From: Marinicellulosiphila megalodicopiae
GTDB taxonomy: Bacteria > Pseudomonadota > Gammaproteobacteria > Pseudomonadales > Natronospirillaceae
Length of the DNA stretch: 64,000 nt
NCBI RefSeq assembly: GCF_045862395.1
Contig: NZ_AP023087.1
Coordinates: 1,984,001 to 2,048,000, forward strand
Direction of reading: 5' to 3'
A program made the translations under genes and the position numbers. The notes under the pieces were generated by a model. The model saw nothing but the letters and a program-made list of their open reading frames with translations, made no database searches and was not told the origin of the DNA. Shown here piece after piece: positions 48,079 to 58,404 of the stretch (its first letter is position 1; each line of letters begins with the position of its first letter).

Positions 48079-50523
48079 ATGCAAGAGAATGAATACGGTT
48101 ACTTTGACGACGCAAACCGAGAGTTTGTGATCACGACTCCCTACACACCAACACCTTGGATTAACTACTTAGGCAACGATGGTTTTTACGCGTTAATGTC
48201 TAACACAGCCGGCGGTTACTGCTTTTACCGTGATCCAAAATTCCGTCGTCTTACTCGTTACCGTTACAATAACATTCCAGCCGATTCAGGCGGACGTTAC
48301 TTCTACTTCAATGTAGACGGTGAAACATGGGCTGCAGGTGGTCGTCCAGTTGATACTAAATTGGATAAATACGAATGTCGTCACGGCATGGGTTACTCTA
48401 AATTCAACGTTGAAAAAAATGGCATCGAGTCAACATTGACATCTTTTGTCCCATTAAAAACAACCGGTGAAGTACACCGCTTGCAAATCACTAACAACAA
48501 CGATGTGGCTAAAACCGTTGATTCGTTCTCTTTCATCGAATGGTGTTTGTGGAATGCTGAAGACGACGGTGCAAACTTCCAACGTAACCTTTCTACAGGT
48601 GAAGTTGAAGTTGAGAAGAACACCATCTTCCATAAAACTGAATTCCGTGAACGTCGTAACCATTACGCGTTCTACAGCTGTAACCGTGATATCGATGGGT
48701 TTGATACAGACCGTCAAGATTTCATTGGTACGTACAACAGCTTTGCAAACCCTAAAGTGGTTGCTGATGCTCAATCAACAAACAAAATTGCTCACGGTTG
48801 GTCTCCAATCGCATCTCACCACAATAAACTTGAGCTTGCTCCTGGCGAAACAGTCAGCTTAATCTACGTATTAGGTTATGTTGAAGTTGAACCTGAAGAT
48901 AAGTGGGAATCAAAAGCGGTTATCAATAAAAAGCCAACTTGGGCATTCCAAGAGCAATTCGATACAGATGAAAAATTCGAAAACGAATTGGCTAAATTAG
49001 AAGCTTACTGGACAGGTTTATTAGAAAATATCGTAGTAGATACTCCAAGTGATAGCTTAAACCGTTCTTTGAACATCTGGAACCAATACCAAAACATGAC
49101 AACATTTAACTTGTCACGTTCTGCTTCGTTCTACGAATCAGGTATTGGCCGTGGCATGGGCTTTCGTGATTCTAACCAAGATACAATTGGTTTTACTCAC
49201 ATGGTACCAGGTGAAGTACGTCAGCGTATTTTGGATCTTTCTGCTATTCAAATGTCAGATGGTTCCGCTTATCACCAGTATCAGCCGTTAACTAAAAAAG
49301 GTAACGCAAACGTTGGTGGTAACTTCAACGATGATCCAATGTGGCTAGTACTTTCAACAGCAAACTACATCAAAGAAACGGGCGATACGTCAATTCTTGA
49401 TCAAGAGCTTGCGTTTGAAGATACACCTGATGTTAAAAACATCCATTTTGATCACTTAACGGCTTCTTTCAATCACGTAATCAATAACTTGGGACCTCAC
49501 GGTTTACCATTAATTGGTCGTGCTGACTGGAATGACTGTTTGAACCTTAACTGTTTCTCGACTGAGCCAAACGAATCTTACCAAACGACTCAACGTGGCG
49601 ACTCAAAAGTTGCTGAGTCAGTAATGATTGCTGGTCAGTTTGTACTTTACGGTAACGAATACGCACGTATTTGTGATCTACGTGGTTTAACTGATGAAGC
49701 AGCTCGTGCTCGTGCTGAAGTGGCTAAAATGGTTGCTACTGTTGATCAACACGGTTGGGATGGGGAATGGTTTATTCGTGCATACGATTCACGTGGCGAA
49801 AAAATCGGTTCTAACGAAAATGAAGAAGGCAAGATCTTCATCGAATCTCAAGGTTTCTGTTTGATGGCCGGCATCGGTTATGATGATGGACGTGCAATTC
49901 AAGCCCTTGATTCTGTAAACAGCATGTTATTAGCTGAGCACGGTATTGTGTTAAACAACCCTCCGTTCAGTGAATACAACAAGTTTATCGGTGAGATCAC
50001 TTCTTACCCACAAGGCTACAAAGAAAACGCAGGTATCTTCACGCACAACAACCCTTGGATTGTTGTCGCTGAAACAATGGCTGGCCGTGGTGATCAAGCA
50101 TTTGATTACTTCTCACGTTTCACTCCATTGTTCCGTCCACAAGATATGGCTAAACATAAAACTGAGCCATACTGCTACAGCCAAATGATCGCGGGTAAAG
50201 ATGCTGCGATTCCTGGTGAAGCGAAAAACTCTTGGTTAACCGGTGCGGCTGCTTGGTCTTTCTATACAGCGACTCAGTACATCTTAGGTATTATGCCGGA
50301 TTACTCAGGTTTATTAATTGAGCCTTGTATCCCAACTGATTGGACAACATACAACGTGAAACGTAATTTCCGTGGCGCGTCTTATGACATCACAATCAAC
50401 AACCCGAATGGCGTAAGCAAAGGGGTGGTTAGCATTGAAGTAGATGGTAATGCAATTGAAGGTAATATCATTGATTTCGCTACTTTCTCAGGTACGCATA
50501 AAGTTGTGGTAACAATGGGTTAA
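48079..50523 (+). CDS. Cellobiose phosphorylase, GH94
   Basis: Cellobiose phosphorylase splits cellobiose with phosphate into glucose 1-phosphate and glucose, saving ATP. The 814-residue protein starts YGYFDDANREFVIT and shows GH94 landmarks: NTAGGYCFYRDPKFRRLTRY, GMGFRDSNQD, the catalytic-acid region GRADWNDCLNLN at about 480-491, QTTQRGDSKVAESVMIAG and HNNPWIVVAET. The closeness to clostridial-type enzymes over the whole length favours cellobiose over chitobiose. I start it at 48079 after GAGGAA. Its codons are rich in TTC, TAC, AAC and CGT, unlike the AT-ending codons of its neighbours, which suggests very strong expression. No transporter or cellulase is adjacent, and it ends at a terminator. 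Confidence 0.94.
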   Translation: MQENEYGYFDDANREFVITTPYTPTPWINYLGNDGFYALMSNTAGGYCFYRDPKFRRLTRYRYNNIPADSGGRYFYFNVDGETWAAGGRPVDTKLDKYECRHGMGYSKFNVEKNGIESTLTSFVPLKTTGEVHRLQITNNNDVAKTVDSFSFIEWCLWNAEDDGANFQRNLSTGEVEVEKNTIFHKTEFRERRNHYAFYSCNRDIDGFDTDRQDFIGTYNSFANPKVVADAQSTNKIAHGWSPIASHHNKLELAPGETVSLIYVLGYVEVEPEDKWESKAVINKKPTWAFQEQFDTDEKFENELAKLEAYWTGLLENIVVDTPSDSLNRSLNIWNQYQNMTTFNLSRSASFYESGIGRGMGFRDSNQDTIGFTHMVPGEVRQRILDLSAIQMSDGSAYHQYQPLTKKGNANVGGNFNDDPMWLVLSTANYIKETGDTSILDQELAFEDTPDVKNIHFDHLTASFNHVINNLGPHGLPLIGRADWNDCLNLNCFSTEPNESYQTTQRGDSKVAESVMIAGQFVLYGNEYARICDLRGLTDEAARARAEVAKMVATVDQHGWDGEWFIRAYDSRGEKIGSNENEEGKIFIESQGFCLMAGIGYDDGRAIQALDSVNSMLLAEHGIVLNNPPFSEYNKFIGEITSYPQGYKENAGIFTHNNPWIVVAETMAGRGDQAFDYFSRFTPLFRPQDMAKHKTEPYCYSQMIAGKDAAIPGEAKNSWLTGAAAWSFYTATQYILGIMPDYSGLLIEPCIPTDWTTYNVKRNFRGASYDITINNPNGVSKGVVSIEVDGNAIEGNIIDFATFSGTHKVVVTMG

Positions 50524-50536
50524 TATTTAACTTATT

Positions 50537-50573
50537 GAAAAGCCCTGATCAAGAAATTGGTCGGGGCTTTTTT
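50537..50573 (+). terminator. Terminator of the cellobiose phosphorylase gene
   Basis: AAAAGCCCTGA and TCGGGGCTTTTTT flank a loop of about 13 bases (50537-50573). The A and T runs at both ends may also serve the convergent gene. Confidence 0.85.
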
Positions 50574-50611
50574 GTGGAATAAATAGAATAAGAAAATAAA
50601 AAACAAGCAGG

Positions 50612-51130
50612 TTAAGGTTTAGATTTTAAAGATTCAAATTTCGGTCGTTCTTTAATTAACTTTAATTGGTTTTCTATTTTTTGATTGCGTGAATCAATGC
50701 TTATGAAATGTTCTTTAGCTTGTGTAGGGCTTAATTGGTCTTGGATTTTATTATATTGAGTTTGAAGGTCAACCTGAGCCATTTGTAGTTTTTCTAAGGC
50801 TTCTTCTTGGGATGTTGAAATCACTAGCATCTCTTCTGTTAGTGTTGTCTTTTCTTCATCACTTAAATTTGATGTTTCACTTAGGGTTAAAATTTTAGCT
50901 TGTAAAGCCAGAACCTGTTCATTTAATACTGTAGTGGCTTCAACAGATGCATCATAAGCGTCATCAGTTGTTCCATTAAATAAGCTGTAATATGAGTCGA
51001 TCTCTTCAGAATCTAATGTGTACCCTAAAAACGCAATACATAGGCAAACCACAGTGACTGATACCGTTCCTTGCTAAGTACTAGGGTAGGCTAATTTTTG
51101 ACCAAGAATTTCTATTGAGCTTTCTGACAT
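50612..51130 (-). pseudogene. Coiled-coil membrane protein gene interrupted by an in-frame amber codon
   Basis: Reading leftwards, an ATG at 51130 with AAGGACG as ribosome site starts MSESSIEILGQKLAYPST, then TAG at 51076-51074. The same frame continues as QGTVSVTVVCLCIAFLGYTL, a membrane helix, and then a charged, Gln/Glu-rich coiled-coil region to a stop at 50612. Without the TAG the product would be 172 residues: short cytoplasmic head, one helix, coiled coil. An internal GTG at 51052 could restart translation but its nearest SD-like sequence is 15 bases away. It could be a recent nonsense mutation, a readthrough site (the codon is followed by CAA) or a sequencing error. I recognise no family. 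Confidence 0.6.
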
Positions 51131-51289
51131 GTTGACGTCCTTAAATATAGTGAAAGCAAATATTCTAACAGTGTGATTGTACCTGTCAAAATATATTATT
51201 AGGCGTCTAAAAGTCTTAGAAATTATTTTTAAGCGTAAAATAATCCATTAATGGTATGATTAAGGCTTCAAATAAGGGTGAATGAAAGC

Positions 51290-53149
51290 ATGAAAGCAGT
51301 ATCTTTAAAAAAAATGGGTATATTACTGCTGTGTTGTTTGTTTTTGAGTTTTTCACATTCTGCCGATTTAAATAAAATTACAAAAAAAAATATTCAATTT
51401 GAACAATATTCACAATTGGATACTACGATAATAAAAAAAATGACAGGAAATTTGAATTTCTATCGATCTCAGGTGAAAGACCCCAAACAAAGTGTGTCGG
51501 TTGGTCGTCAAATTAAAGATGAAAAAAATATTTTAAAAAAAGTACTGAATGCTTATGGATTTTATAATGCATCTATAGAAGTAAATATCATTAATGAAAA
51601 TTCTGATATTTATGCCGATACCTCCTTAGAACAATTTAATGATTTTGTTCAACAAAGTGATGAAGGTGAAGTTGAATTATTTAAAAAAAGAGGGTTTAGA
51701 ATTCAATATAATATTGAATTGGGTAACGTGTTTTTAATAAAATCCATTGATTTTAACAATGTATTAGAATTGTCTAAAATCGATACTAATCAACTTCCCA
51801 TTCAAGAAGGGTATATATTACGGGCACAAAATATTTTAGATGCATTTGAATTAATTAATGAAGGCATTAATGAGCATCAATGTTTTGTTGATGGAAAACT
51901 GCATTATGATGTACGTATCGATTCAAAAACAAACTCAGCGTTCGTAAGTTTTGATCACGATCAATCCATGCAAAGTTATTTTGATAAAGTCAGTATCACT
52001 GGTTTGGAAACTATTCAGGAAGCTTGGTTTATTAAAGAGTTGGGATTAAAAAAATCTCAATGTTTGACTAAATCCTCAATTAATAATGCAGTGTTAAAAT
52101 TATATGCCACGAATCTGGTTGCGAAAATTAATACCCAAATCATTAGGCGACAACAAGATGGTGTACAAATTATAGAATTAAAATTAAATATTACTGAACG
52201 AAAGCATAAAACTGTTTCAATAGGTGTGGGAGTCAATACATCAGAGGGGTTATATGTTAGTTCTGGTTGGCAACATAGGAATGTATTTAATAAAGGCGAG
52301 CAAATAAATATAAATGGATTTATAGGTAGTTATGAACAATCCCTTTTGGGGGATATCACGTTACCCAAAACTCATTTTTTTAATACTAGTTTTAATGCTT
52401 CTACTCGTTTGCACCGAGAAAATTATAATGAAGAAATTTCTATTGAATTAGTTAATCAAATTGGTTTAACTAAAAAAATAGATAAGTATACAAGATTTAA
52501 AACTGCCATCGAACTGTCCAATAAAATTCAAGATATAGATGAATTTCAACAAAGGTTAGATCAGGTGTTTTTACCAAATATACTCACATGGGATATTAGA
52601 AATGACGCATTAAATACGACGCAAGGACAATATGTTCAAGTAGGTTATACACCTGTTTGGGATGTACAGCATAAATCCTTTGGATTTATTGATTATCAAA
52701 TACAAGGTAAAACCTTCTTTACAATAGATCTTTCAATTCCTATAACCTTCGCTTTTAAATATGAAGGTCACTATATTTCAGTTAACGATACAAATTTGTT
52801 ACCTAGAGATGAACGAATTTTTTTAGGGGGGGGGAATAATTTAAGGGGGTTTGGTTTTCAAAAAATTGATGCACAGGGTTTAGGTGGAATTAAATCGAAT
52901 GTGTTTAATTTTGAATCAAGAATGCGATTTACTGACACCATTGGAATTGTCGCGTTTTATGATACAGGGCAGCTAATCACAGAAGGGGAAGCGTTCAAAA
53001 ATTCAGACCTGTATTCTGCAGTAGGGTTAGGGGTTAGATATCACACTTCTTTTTTCCCTATTCGGATTGATGTGGCAGTGCCTGTTAAAAAATACACTGT
53101 TGATACAGGAAAATTTCAATTTTATTTAAGTATTGGGCAGTCTTATTAA
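51290..53149 (+). CDS. tamA: Autotransporter assembly factor TamA (Omp85 family)
   Basis: TamA is an outer-membrane Omp85 protein that works with TamB in envelope lipid transport or insertion of some outer-membrane proteins. The protein of about 619 residues has a signal peptide (GILLLCCLFLSFSHSAD), three POTRA-like domains up to about residue 300, and a C-terminal 16-strand barrel with the Omp85 signature FLGGGNNLRGFGFQ near 520. I start it at 51290 after GGGTGAATG; a GTG at 51278 is less likely. Its stop overlaps the tamB start by one base (TAATG). Confidence 0.93.
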   Translation: MKAVSLKKMGILLLCCLFLSFSHSADLNKITKKNIQFEQYSQLDTTIIKKMTGNLNFYRSQVKDPKQSVSVGRQIKDEKNILKKVLNAYGFYNASIEVNIINENSDIYADTSLEQFNDFVQQSDEGEVELFKKRGFRIQYNIELGNVFLIKSIDFNNVLELSKIDTNQLPIQEGYILRAQNILDAFELINEGINEHQCFVDGKLHYDVRIDSKTNSAFVSFDHDQSMQSYFDKVSITGLETIQEAWFIKELGLKKSQCLTKSSINNAVLKLYATNLVAKINTQIIRRQQDGVQIIELKLNITERKHKTVSIGVGVNTSEGLYVSSGWQHRNVFNKGEQININGFIGSYEQSLLGDITLPKTHFFNTSFNASTRLHRENYNEEISIELVNQIGLTKKIDKYTRFKTAIELSNKIQDIDEFQQRLDQVFLPNILTWDIRNDALNTTQGQYVQVGYTPVWDVQHKSFGFIDYQIQGKTFFTIDLSIPITFAFKYEGHYISVNDTNLLPRDERIFLGGGNNLRGFGFQKIDAQGLGGIKSNVFNFESRMRFTDTIGIVAFYDTGQLITEGEAFKNSDLYSAVGLGVRYHTSFFPIRIDVAVPVKKYTVDTGKFQFYLSIGQSY

Positions 53150-56100
53150 TGAAGTTTTTAAATAAAATAAAACATCTTAAAAAAATAGTATTTCAGATAT
53201 TGATTGTAATGTTTTCAATGATTGTTTTGCTGGTTATTTTGTTGATTGGCTTAATGAATCTTTCATCGGTGAGAGAATCTGTAGTTTCATGGGGTGCTCA
53301 TAAATGGTTGCCAGAGTTTGAATTGTCTAATATTTCAAGCCCAAAATTTTCAGTATTTAATATTGAAGCTGTTAAATATGATGAAGCGATGATAGAGGCC
53401 GTCAATATTCAAATGAATTGGATGTCATTGTTTGCTAAAAAAATTCATATCACTTCATTAGAGGTTGGGGCTTTTTCACTGGACGATTATTTTAATAATA
53501 GTCCATCTACAGAACCTCTTCAAAGTTTGGAAGAATATGCGGAGTATCTAGAGCTAAGTTTTCCAATTAATATTGATGTTGATCGTTTAAGAGTTGATCA
53601 ATTCATTACAAATGATCAATCATTAGAGGTTATTGGAGAGCTAAAATGGAACGCTTATCAAAATTGGCCAAATGCAAATTTAAGTGTATCGATTGATAAT
53701 AAGCGCATAAGTGCGAATATCTCTCAATCAGTAATAAATAAAAAAGATGAGTCAATTAAATCAATGTTTGATTTTAAAATTGATGTAGAAATGGATCAAT
53801 TATTTGGGTACCAAAATATAAAACAAACAAGCAATGGACGTATCGTTTTTAATCATAATAATACTGCTCATATAGTAGTTTACTCAAAAGATTCAAAGGT
53901 TCAATATAATAATTTCGATTTAGATACATCGTTTGATTTGAATGCTTGGCTGTCATTAGATTTTAATAAAAATCAAAAAATAAAAATGGATTTAAAAGTG
54001 AATGAAGCAGTCGTGATATTAAACTCAATATTTGAAAGTGGTACAGTTGATTCTAAGCTGAGTGTAGATGCTTTAGATGTCAAAACAGTATTGCCATATT
54101 TTGATGTACAAATGGATGATGTTACTGGAAAAATACAGGCCGATATGGAAGTGAAAGGAAATATTTCTAGTCCAAATATTATGACAAATATTGTTCTTGA
54201 TGGCTTTTTGAAACAACAGCCAATGTATTTGGATTTTAATGTAAATAATATTGCATCTAATTTGTATTCTATTAAAAGTGAAATTAAATCCAGCTTTTTA
54301 AATGCTAATTTAATAGGTGGTGTGGATTTAAAAAACAGTTTGGCGGATTTATCACTTGATATACATTCATTTAATGAGTTGGTCTATGGGTTGAAATTGA
54401 TTGAAATTATAAAGCCCTTTGATCGAGGGCAATTTTTTACATCAGGCAATATGGCCGCCAACATTGATTTTTCAAAAGAATTGGGTGTGAAATGGACAGC
54501 AGATCTTAAAGGAAAAATTATAGATGAAAAACAATATTTGGATGTCTCTTTTAACGCCGAAGGCAATCTAGATGAAGTAAATATTAAGAAAATAACATTA
54601 AAGAATTTAGAAAATACAACAATGATCGATGGGCATTATCATATATTTAATGATGCACTTAATGTTGATGCAAAATTTAATCTGACTCAATTAAAAACAT
54701 TGCCTTTTTACAACGAGTTTGTCTCGGATGTGGCGCTACAAAAAATATTTTTGATTGACGAAAATATGGCGCTGTTTTATGAAAATGTATTGCCAGCAAA
54801 TGATGTATTAAATGCAAGTTACTTAGGGCAAACCAATTTTGTCATGAATGCCGAACAATTTATGCTTAATGATATCGAGGTCTTAACAAAAGGGGTTATC
54901 TACAATAATAAACAATATAAACTAGATTTTAATGCTGACTTTATTGATTTGGAACTAATGGATGCCATTAATTTTAAGGCTGATTTAACATTAGGTGATT
55001 CAAAAGCAAAAGCAAAAGGATTGTTTTCTTTGGAAGGTGAAAATGACTTTGTAGTTGATTTTACTAAGGTAGATTCAGTTGATATTCAAGCCCTACTTAT
55101 GGATTATGATTTTCATTATACACAATCTTTAAGGTGGTGGTTAGACGGGCAATTGGATGTGTTAGATTCCTTTGATCAGTTTCAATATATTACTAACTTG
55201 CATGCAATGGTTATTGACGAATATGAAAATGAGACTTATCAAGCTGATATTTATTTGAATGCTGTTGGAGATTTAAACAGCATTACGCTCCATTCTTTCA
55301 AATTGAAAAATAATGAGAATACTTTAAAGATAGAAGGAGAATATTCGTTTTTAGATGGCTCAATCGATATCAAAAATAAATTAAATATTCAAAAAATCCA
55401 ATCAATACCCTGGGTGTATCGTGCCTTAACAGATTTAGAATTTCAAAAGTGGGTGGATATTGATCAGTTAGTTGGGGGGGTAAAGTCTGAAGTGTATGGG
55501 TATCAAGATTTTCTGAATGCAAAGATCAAGGGGGGATATCAATTACATTTCGATGACGAACTATTTAAATTAAAATCTGTTGATTTAAATATCAATACAA
55601 CTATTAATTCTCAAAATGTGATGGCTGAGATTCAAACAGACTTCATTGATTTAAATAATATCATTATTGATAATTTGAATTTGAAAATTACGCATACTGA
55701 TATGTTTTTAAATGCGAAAGGTACAATTTCATTGGATGGTGAAAATGATGTTCAAATTGAGTTTGATCAAATAAATTCAGATTTTGTAATTGATATATTA
55801 GGGTTTTATGGCATGGTTGAGCAGCAGCCTTGGTATTGGGTTGTTAGTGGGGCTGCAGGGTTAACTGGTACGTTTCAAGCCCCAAATATTAAAATACATA
55901 GTAATAATTATATAAATTATGAGTCTAACGAAGTCACTGGTGATATTAATATTGATGTCAGTGGAGAAGTATCAGACCCCACGGTTTTAATAAATGTGAA
56001 ATTATTAAGTTTAGAAAAAGACGTCCCAATTAAACTAGTAATCGATAGTCGATGGAATACTCAGTTTTTGGATGTGAATCAATTCCATCTGACTATGTTG

Positions 56101-57810
56101 GATCATGTAGAGGTGGTTTTAAATGGTCAGTATGTTCATGATTTTCTAAGTGAAGATTTACTTTTAGGACAAGCAGATTTCAATTATGTATTTGATCTAA
56201 ATGTAGGGGCGATTTATCCAATAATTAAATCGCGCTTGAATTTGGATTTACCTTTGTTTTTAGTAGAAGGAGAAATAGCTTCGAAGGGGCGAGTATTTGG
56301 TGAGTTGTCAAATGTACAATTAAATTTAAATACTCAATCTACAATTAAGGCAGCCACGAGATTAACTGCAAAACCTTCTGAGTTTTTGTTTGAGCATAAC
56401 GTGAAAACAGAGGATAAGAATATTTTTCAAACATTAAGTTTGACCATTGATCAAGAAAATCAAATCAATTTAACAGCGATTCATGATCGGGATTTTGAGG
56501 TTATGGTGAGTAGCCCTCAAAATTTTAATTGGGAGGTGTTGTTGGGTTTAAAGGGGCAATTAAGGTCTTTGTCTAAGCTGGTTCCAGAGTTTGGCGATGG
56601 GTTAAGTGGGGCTTTGGATCTGACATTAGATGCCTCAAATAAACAATCTAAATTTCAAATAAACAGTCAAATGGGTGTTAAAAAAGGTAAGTATTATAAT
56701 GAAGAGTTGGGATTATCAATTGGTCAATTTACGATTGACTCCAAAATGATTGATAATTTAATGACACTTGATGTTAAATCTAAATTGGATAATCGAGGAA
56801 GAATTAATGCTAGTGGGCAGGTTCGATTAAATGAATTAAGTTCAACTGCTTTAGAGATTTTACAAGATGTGAATTTGAAAGTGGAATTTGTGAATGCTCA
56901 GTTAATAGATCGCCCTGATGTGGATAGTAAGTTAAATGGGGTGTTAAACGCTCAGGGAAATTTTGAAAAAATGTTGGTGTCAGGAAATTTGGATGCGACA
57001 GAGTTGTCTGTATTTTTGGACCGAATTCAAATTATTGGTGTGCCAGAAATAATCGTAACTGAAATGCATTTAAATGATGAAGCATTATTGCCTGATTTCT
57101 ATGAAAATATCAAACTAGATATTCAGGTGTTTGCAGATAAAAAAACTAAAGTCTCGGGCCGTGGAGTGAATATGGCTTTAACGGGAAAAGCGTTAATAAA
57201 TGGTGATTTAGAAAATACCAATATATCCGCTCAGTTTGATTTATTAAATGGAAGGTTTGATCTATTTACCCGAGTATTTGAAATTGAAAAAGGTGTGTTT
57301 CGCATTGAAAATGATGATATTTTTGTCGATATTAATGCATTCCATCAGCGTGAAGGGATTGAATATTATGCAAGGGTTGTAGGAATTGAAGGTCGATATG
57401 ATATTCAATTAAATTCGAACCCGGTGTTTGATCAGGATCAATTAATATCGCAATTAATGTTTGGTCGAACAGTTGAAAAAATCAACGCTATTCAAGCCAT
57501 TCGATTAGCCAGAGCGTTATCATACCTTAAAAATAATGGCTCTCAACTTGACGTTATTAGAAGTACGGCAGATTTTTTAGATGTCGATAATATTGATGTG
57601 CAAACCATAGATGGCGCGATGCAATTATTAATTGGTAAATATATTAATGATAAAGTATATGTGCAACTGGGGACGTCACGCTCTCAAGATCAATCCAATG
57701 TAAGTGGATTGATAAATATAGAGTTGAATGAAAATGTAGAGCTTAAAACGTATAGTGGAACAAACGAGCTGGATAGTGGTGTTGAGTTATTTTGGAAAAA
57801 TGATTATTAA
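53149..57810 (+). CDS. tamB: Translocation and assembly module protein TamB (AsmA-like, DUF490)
   Basis: TamB spans the periplasm as a long beta-groove linking the inner membrane to TamA. The 1553-residue protein has an N-terminal membrane helix (IVFQILIVMFSMIVLLVILLIG, about 15-36; only the location matters), a very long repetitive beta-rich body with many LD-, N- and I-rich strands, and the C-terminal DUF490 domain ending in AVRIARALSY-like and DVIRSTADFLDVDNIDVQ segments and a terminal Trp-Lys tail. It is longer than E. coli TamB (1259), perhaps through extra repeat units. It is translationally coupled to tamA. Upstream and downstream neighbours are both decayed genes. Confidence 0.92.
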   Translation: MKFLNKIKHLKKIVFQILIVMFSMIVLLVILLIGLMNLSSVRESVVSWGAHKWLPEFELSNISSPKFSVFNIEAVKYDEAMIEAVNIQMNWMSLFAKKIHITSLEVGAFSLDDYFNNSPSTEPLQSLEEYAEYLELSFPINIDVDRLRVDQFITNDQSLEVIGELKWNAYQNWPNANLSVSIDNKRISANISQSVINKKDESIKSMFDFKIDVEMDQLFGYQNIKQTSNGRIVFNHNNTAHIVVYSKDSKVQYNNFDLDTSFDLNAWLSLDFNKNQKIKMDLKVNEAVVILNSIFESGTVDSKLSVDALDVKTVLPYFDVQMDDVTGKIQADMEVKGNISSPNIMTNIVLDGFLKQQPMYLDFNVNNIASNLYSIKSEIKSSFLNANLIGGVDLKNSLADLSLDIHSFNELVYGLKLIEIIKPFDRGQFFTSGNMAANIDFSKELGVKWTADLKGKIIDEKQYLDVSFNAEGNLDEVNIKKITLKNLENTTMIDGHYHIFNDALNVDAKFNLTQLKTLPFYNEFVSDVALQKIFLIDENMALFYENVLPANDVLNASYLGQTNFVMNAEQFMLNDIEVLTKGVIYNNKQYKLDFNADFIDLELMDAINFKADLTLGDSKAKAKGLFSLEGENDFVVDFTKVDSVDIQALLMDYDFHYTQSLRWWLDGQLDVLDSFDQFQYITNLHAMVIDEYENETYQADIYLNAVGDLNSITLHSFKLKNNENTLKIEGEYSFLDGSIDIKNKLNIQKIQSIPWVYRALTDLEFQKWVDIDQLVGGVKSEVYGYQDFLNAKIKGGYQLHFDDELFKLKSVDLNINTTINSQNVMAEIQTDFIDLNNIIIDNLNLKITHTDMFLNAKGTISLDGENDVQIEFDQINSDFVIDILGFYGMVEQQPWYWVVSGAAGLTGTFQAPNIKIHSNNYINYESNEVTGDINIDVSGEVSDPTVLINVKLLSLEKDVPIKLVIDSRWNTQFLDVNQFHLTMLDHVEVVLNGQYVHDFLSEDLLLGQADFNYVFDLNVGAIYPIIKSRLNLDLPLFLVEGEIASKGRVFGELSNVQLNLNTQSTIKAATRLTAKPSEFLFEHNVKTEDKNIFQTLSLTIDQENQINLTAIHDRDFEVMVSSPQNFNWEVLLGLKGQLRSLSKLVPEFGDGLSGALDLTLDASNKQSKFQINSQMGVKKGKYYNEELGLSIGQFTIDSKMIDNLMTLDVKSKLDNRGRINASGQVRLNELSSTALEILQDVNLKVEFVNAQLIDRPDVDSKLNGVLNAQGNFEKMLVSGNLDATELSVFLDRIQIIGVPEIIVTEMHLNDEALLPDFYENIKLDIQVFADKKTKVSGRGVNMALTGKALINGDLENTNISAQFDLLNGRFDLFTRVFEIEKGVFRIENDDIFVDINAFHQREGIEYYARVVGIEGRYDIQLNSNPVFDQDQLISQLMFGRTVEKINAIQAIRLARALSYLKNNGSQLDVIRSTADFLDVDNIDVQTIDGAMQLLIGKYINDKVYVQLGTSRSQDQSNVSGLINIELNENVELKTYSGTNELDSGVELFWKNDY

Positions 57811-57851
57811 GATCTCACGTTAATATGTAATGATATAGAATCAATTTTGTC

Positions 57852-58151
57852 ATGTTATTTTTATCAATTAAATTTTTGACTACTGGAATTGTGTTTGGAG
57901 GCGATAATCATATAGGGTTGACTAAAATTGAATCTAATTTTGCAAAATGAACGGTATTGTATGAAAGTGCTTTTTCTTCGGGAGCCAATGCTAATTTTCA
58001 AATTTATAATTTATAATTTAATGATTCAAATAACCGTGACGTTTTAAATACATTTGATTTAAACGCAGAGCAAGTAAATGAGACTTTGTTAAATTTAAAC
58101 TATTCTACTGCAATGGGTGCAGCATTTGTTTATAAAAAAACATCAGATTAA
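57852..58151 (+). pseudogene. Decayed gene remnant with two in-frame stops
   Basis: One frame reads MLFLSIKFLTTGIVFGGDNH from 57852, meets TGA at 57948, continues as TVLYESAFSSGANANFQIYN, meets TAA at 58014, and continues through NRDVLNTFDLNAEQVNETLL to MGAAFVYKKTSD and a stop at 58149-58151. The residues between stops look protein-like, and the Gly/Asn-rich alternation with a terminal AAFVYKK suggests a beta-barrel outer-membrane protein, but I cannot name a family. Near the second stop lies a seven-base tandem repeat (ATTTATA units, about 58002-58020) that may mark a slippage event. Confidence 0.5.
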
Positions 58152-58341
58152 GTCGTTATATGCTGTAAATTATTTAATAAATACTAAAACTTAAACTCAG
58201 TGTAGCGAGTGTGAGCTTGTTATTAATGAAATAATTGACGGTGATTATCTTCAGTCAATGATTAAATTTTATTTATGGGAAGTTGATCCTTTAATAAAAT
58301 TTGGTAATACCGGAGCTTTTAAATGGTTCATTGAGCAATGC

Positions 58342-58384
58342 TTGGTTTGTTGGTTGGTTTGTTGGTTGGTTGGTTTGTTAGTTT
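58342..58384. repeat. GGTT/TTGG simple tandem repeat
   Basis: About ten irregular units of TTGG/TTTG (TTGGTTTGTTGGTTGG and so on) lie in the region of about 250 bases between the decayed gene and the NAD-kinase-like gene. A short open frame crosses it and encodes a Leu/Val/Trp/Cys repeat; I do not regard it as a gene. Nothing else is seen from 58152 to 58404. Confidence 0.8.
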
Positions 58385-58404
58385 ATTTATTAAGTAATAT
58401 TCAT

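Noticed and set aside
48467..48862. Overlapping frames on both strands within the cellobiose phosphorylase gene
   Set aside because: They are long only because the gene has biased codons; no ribosome sites or family features.
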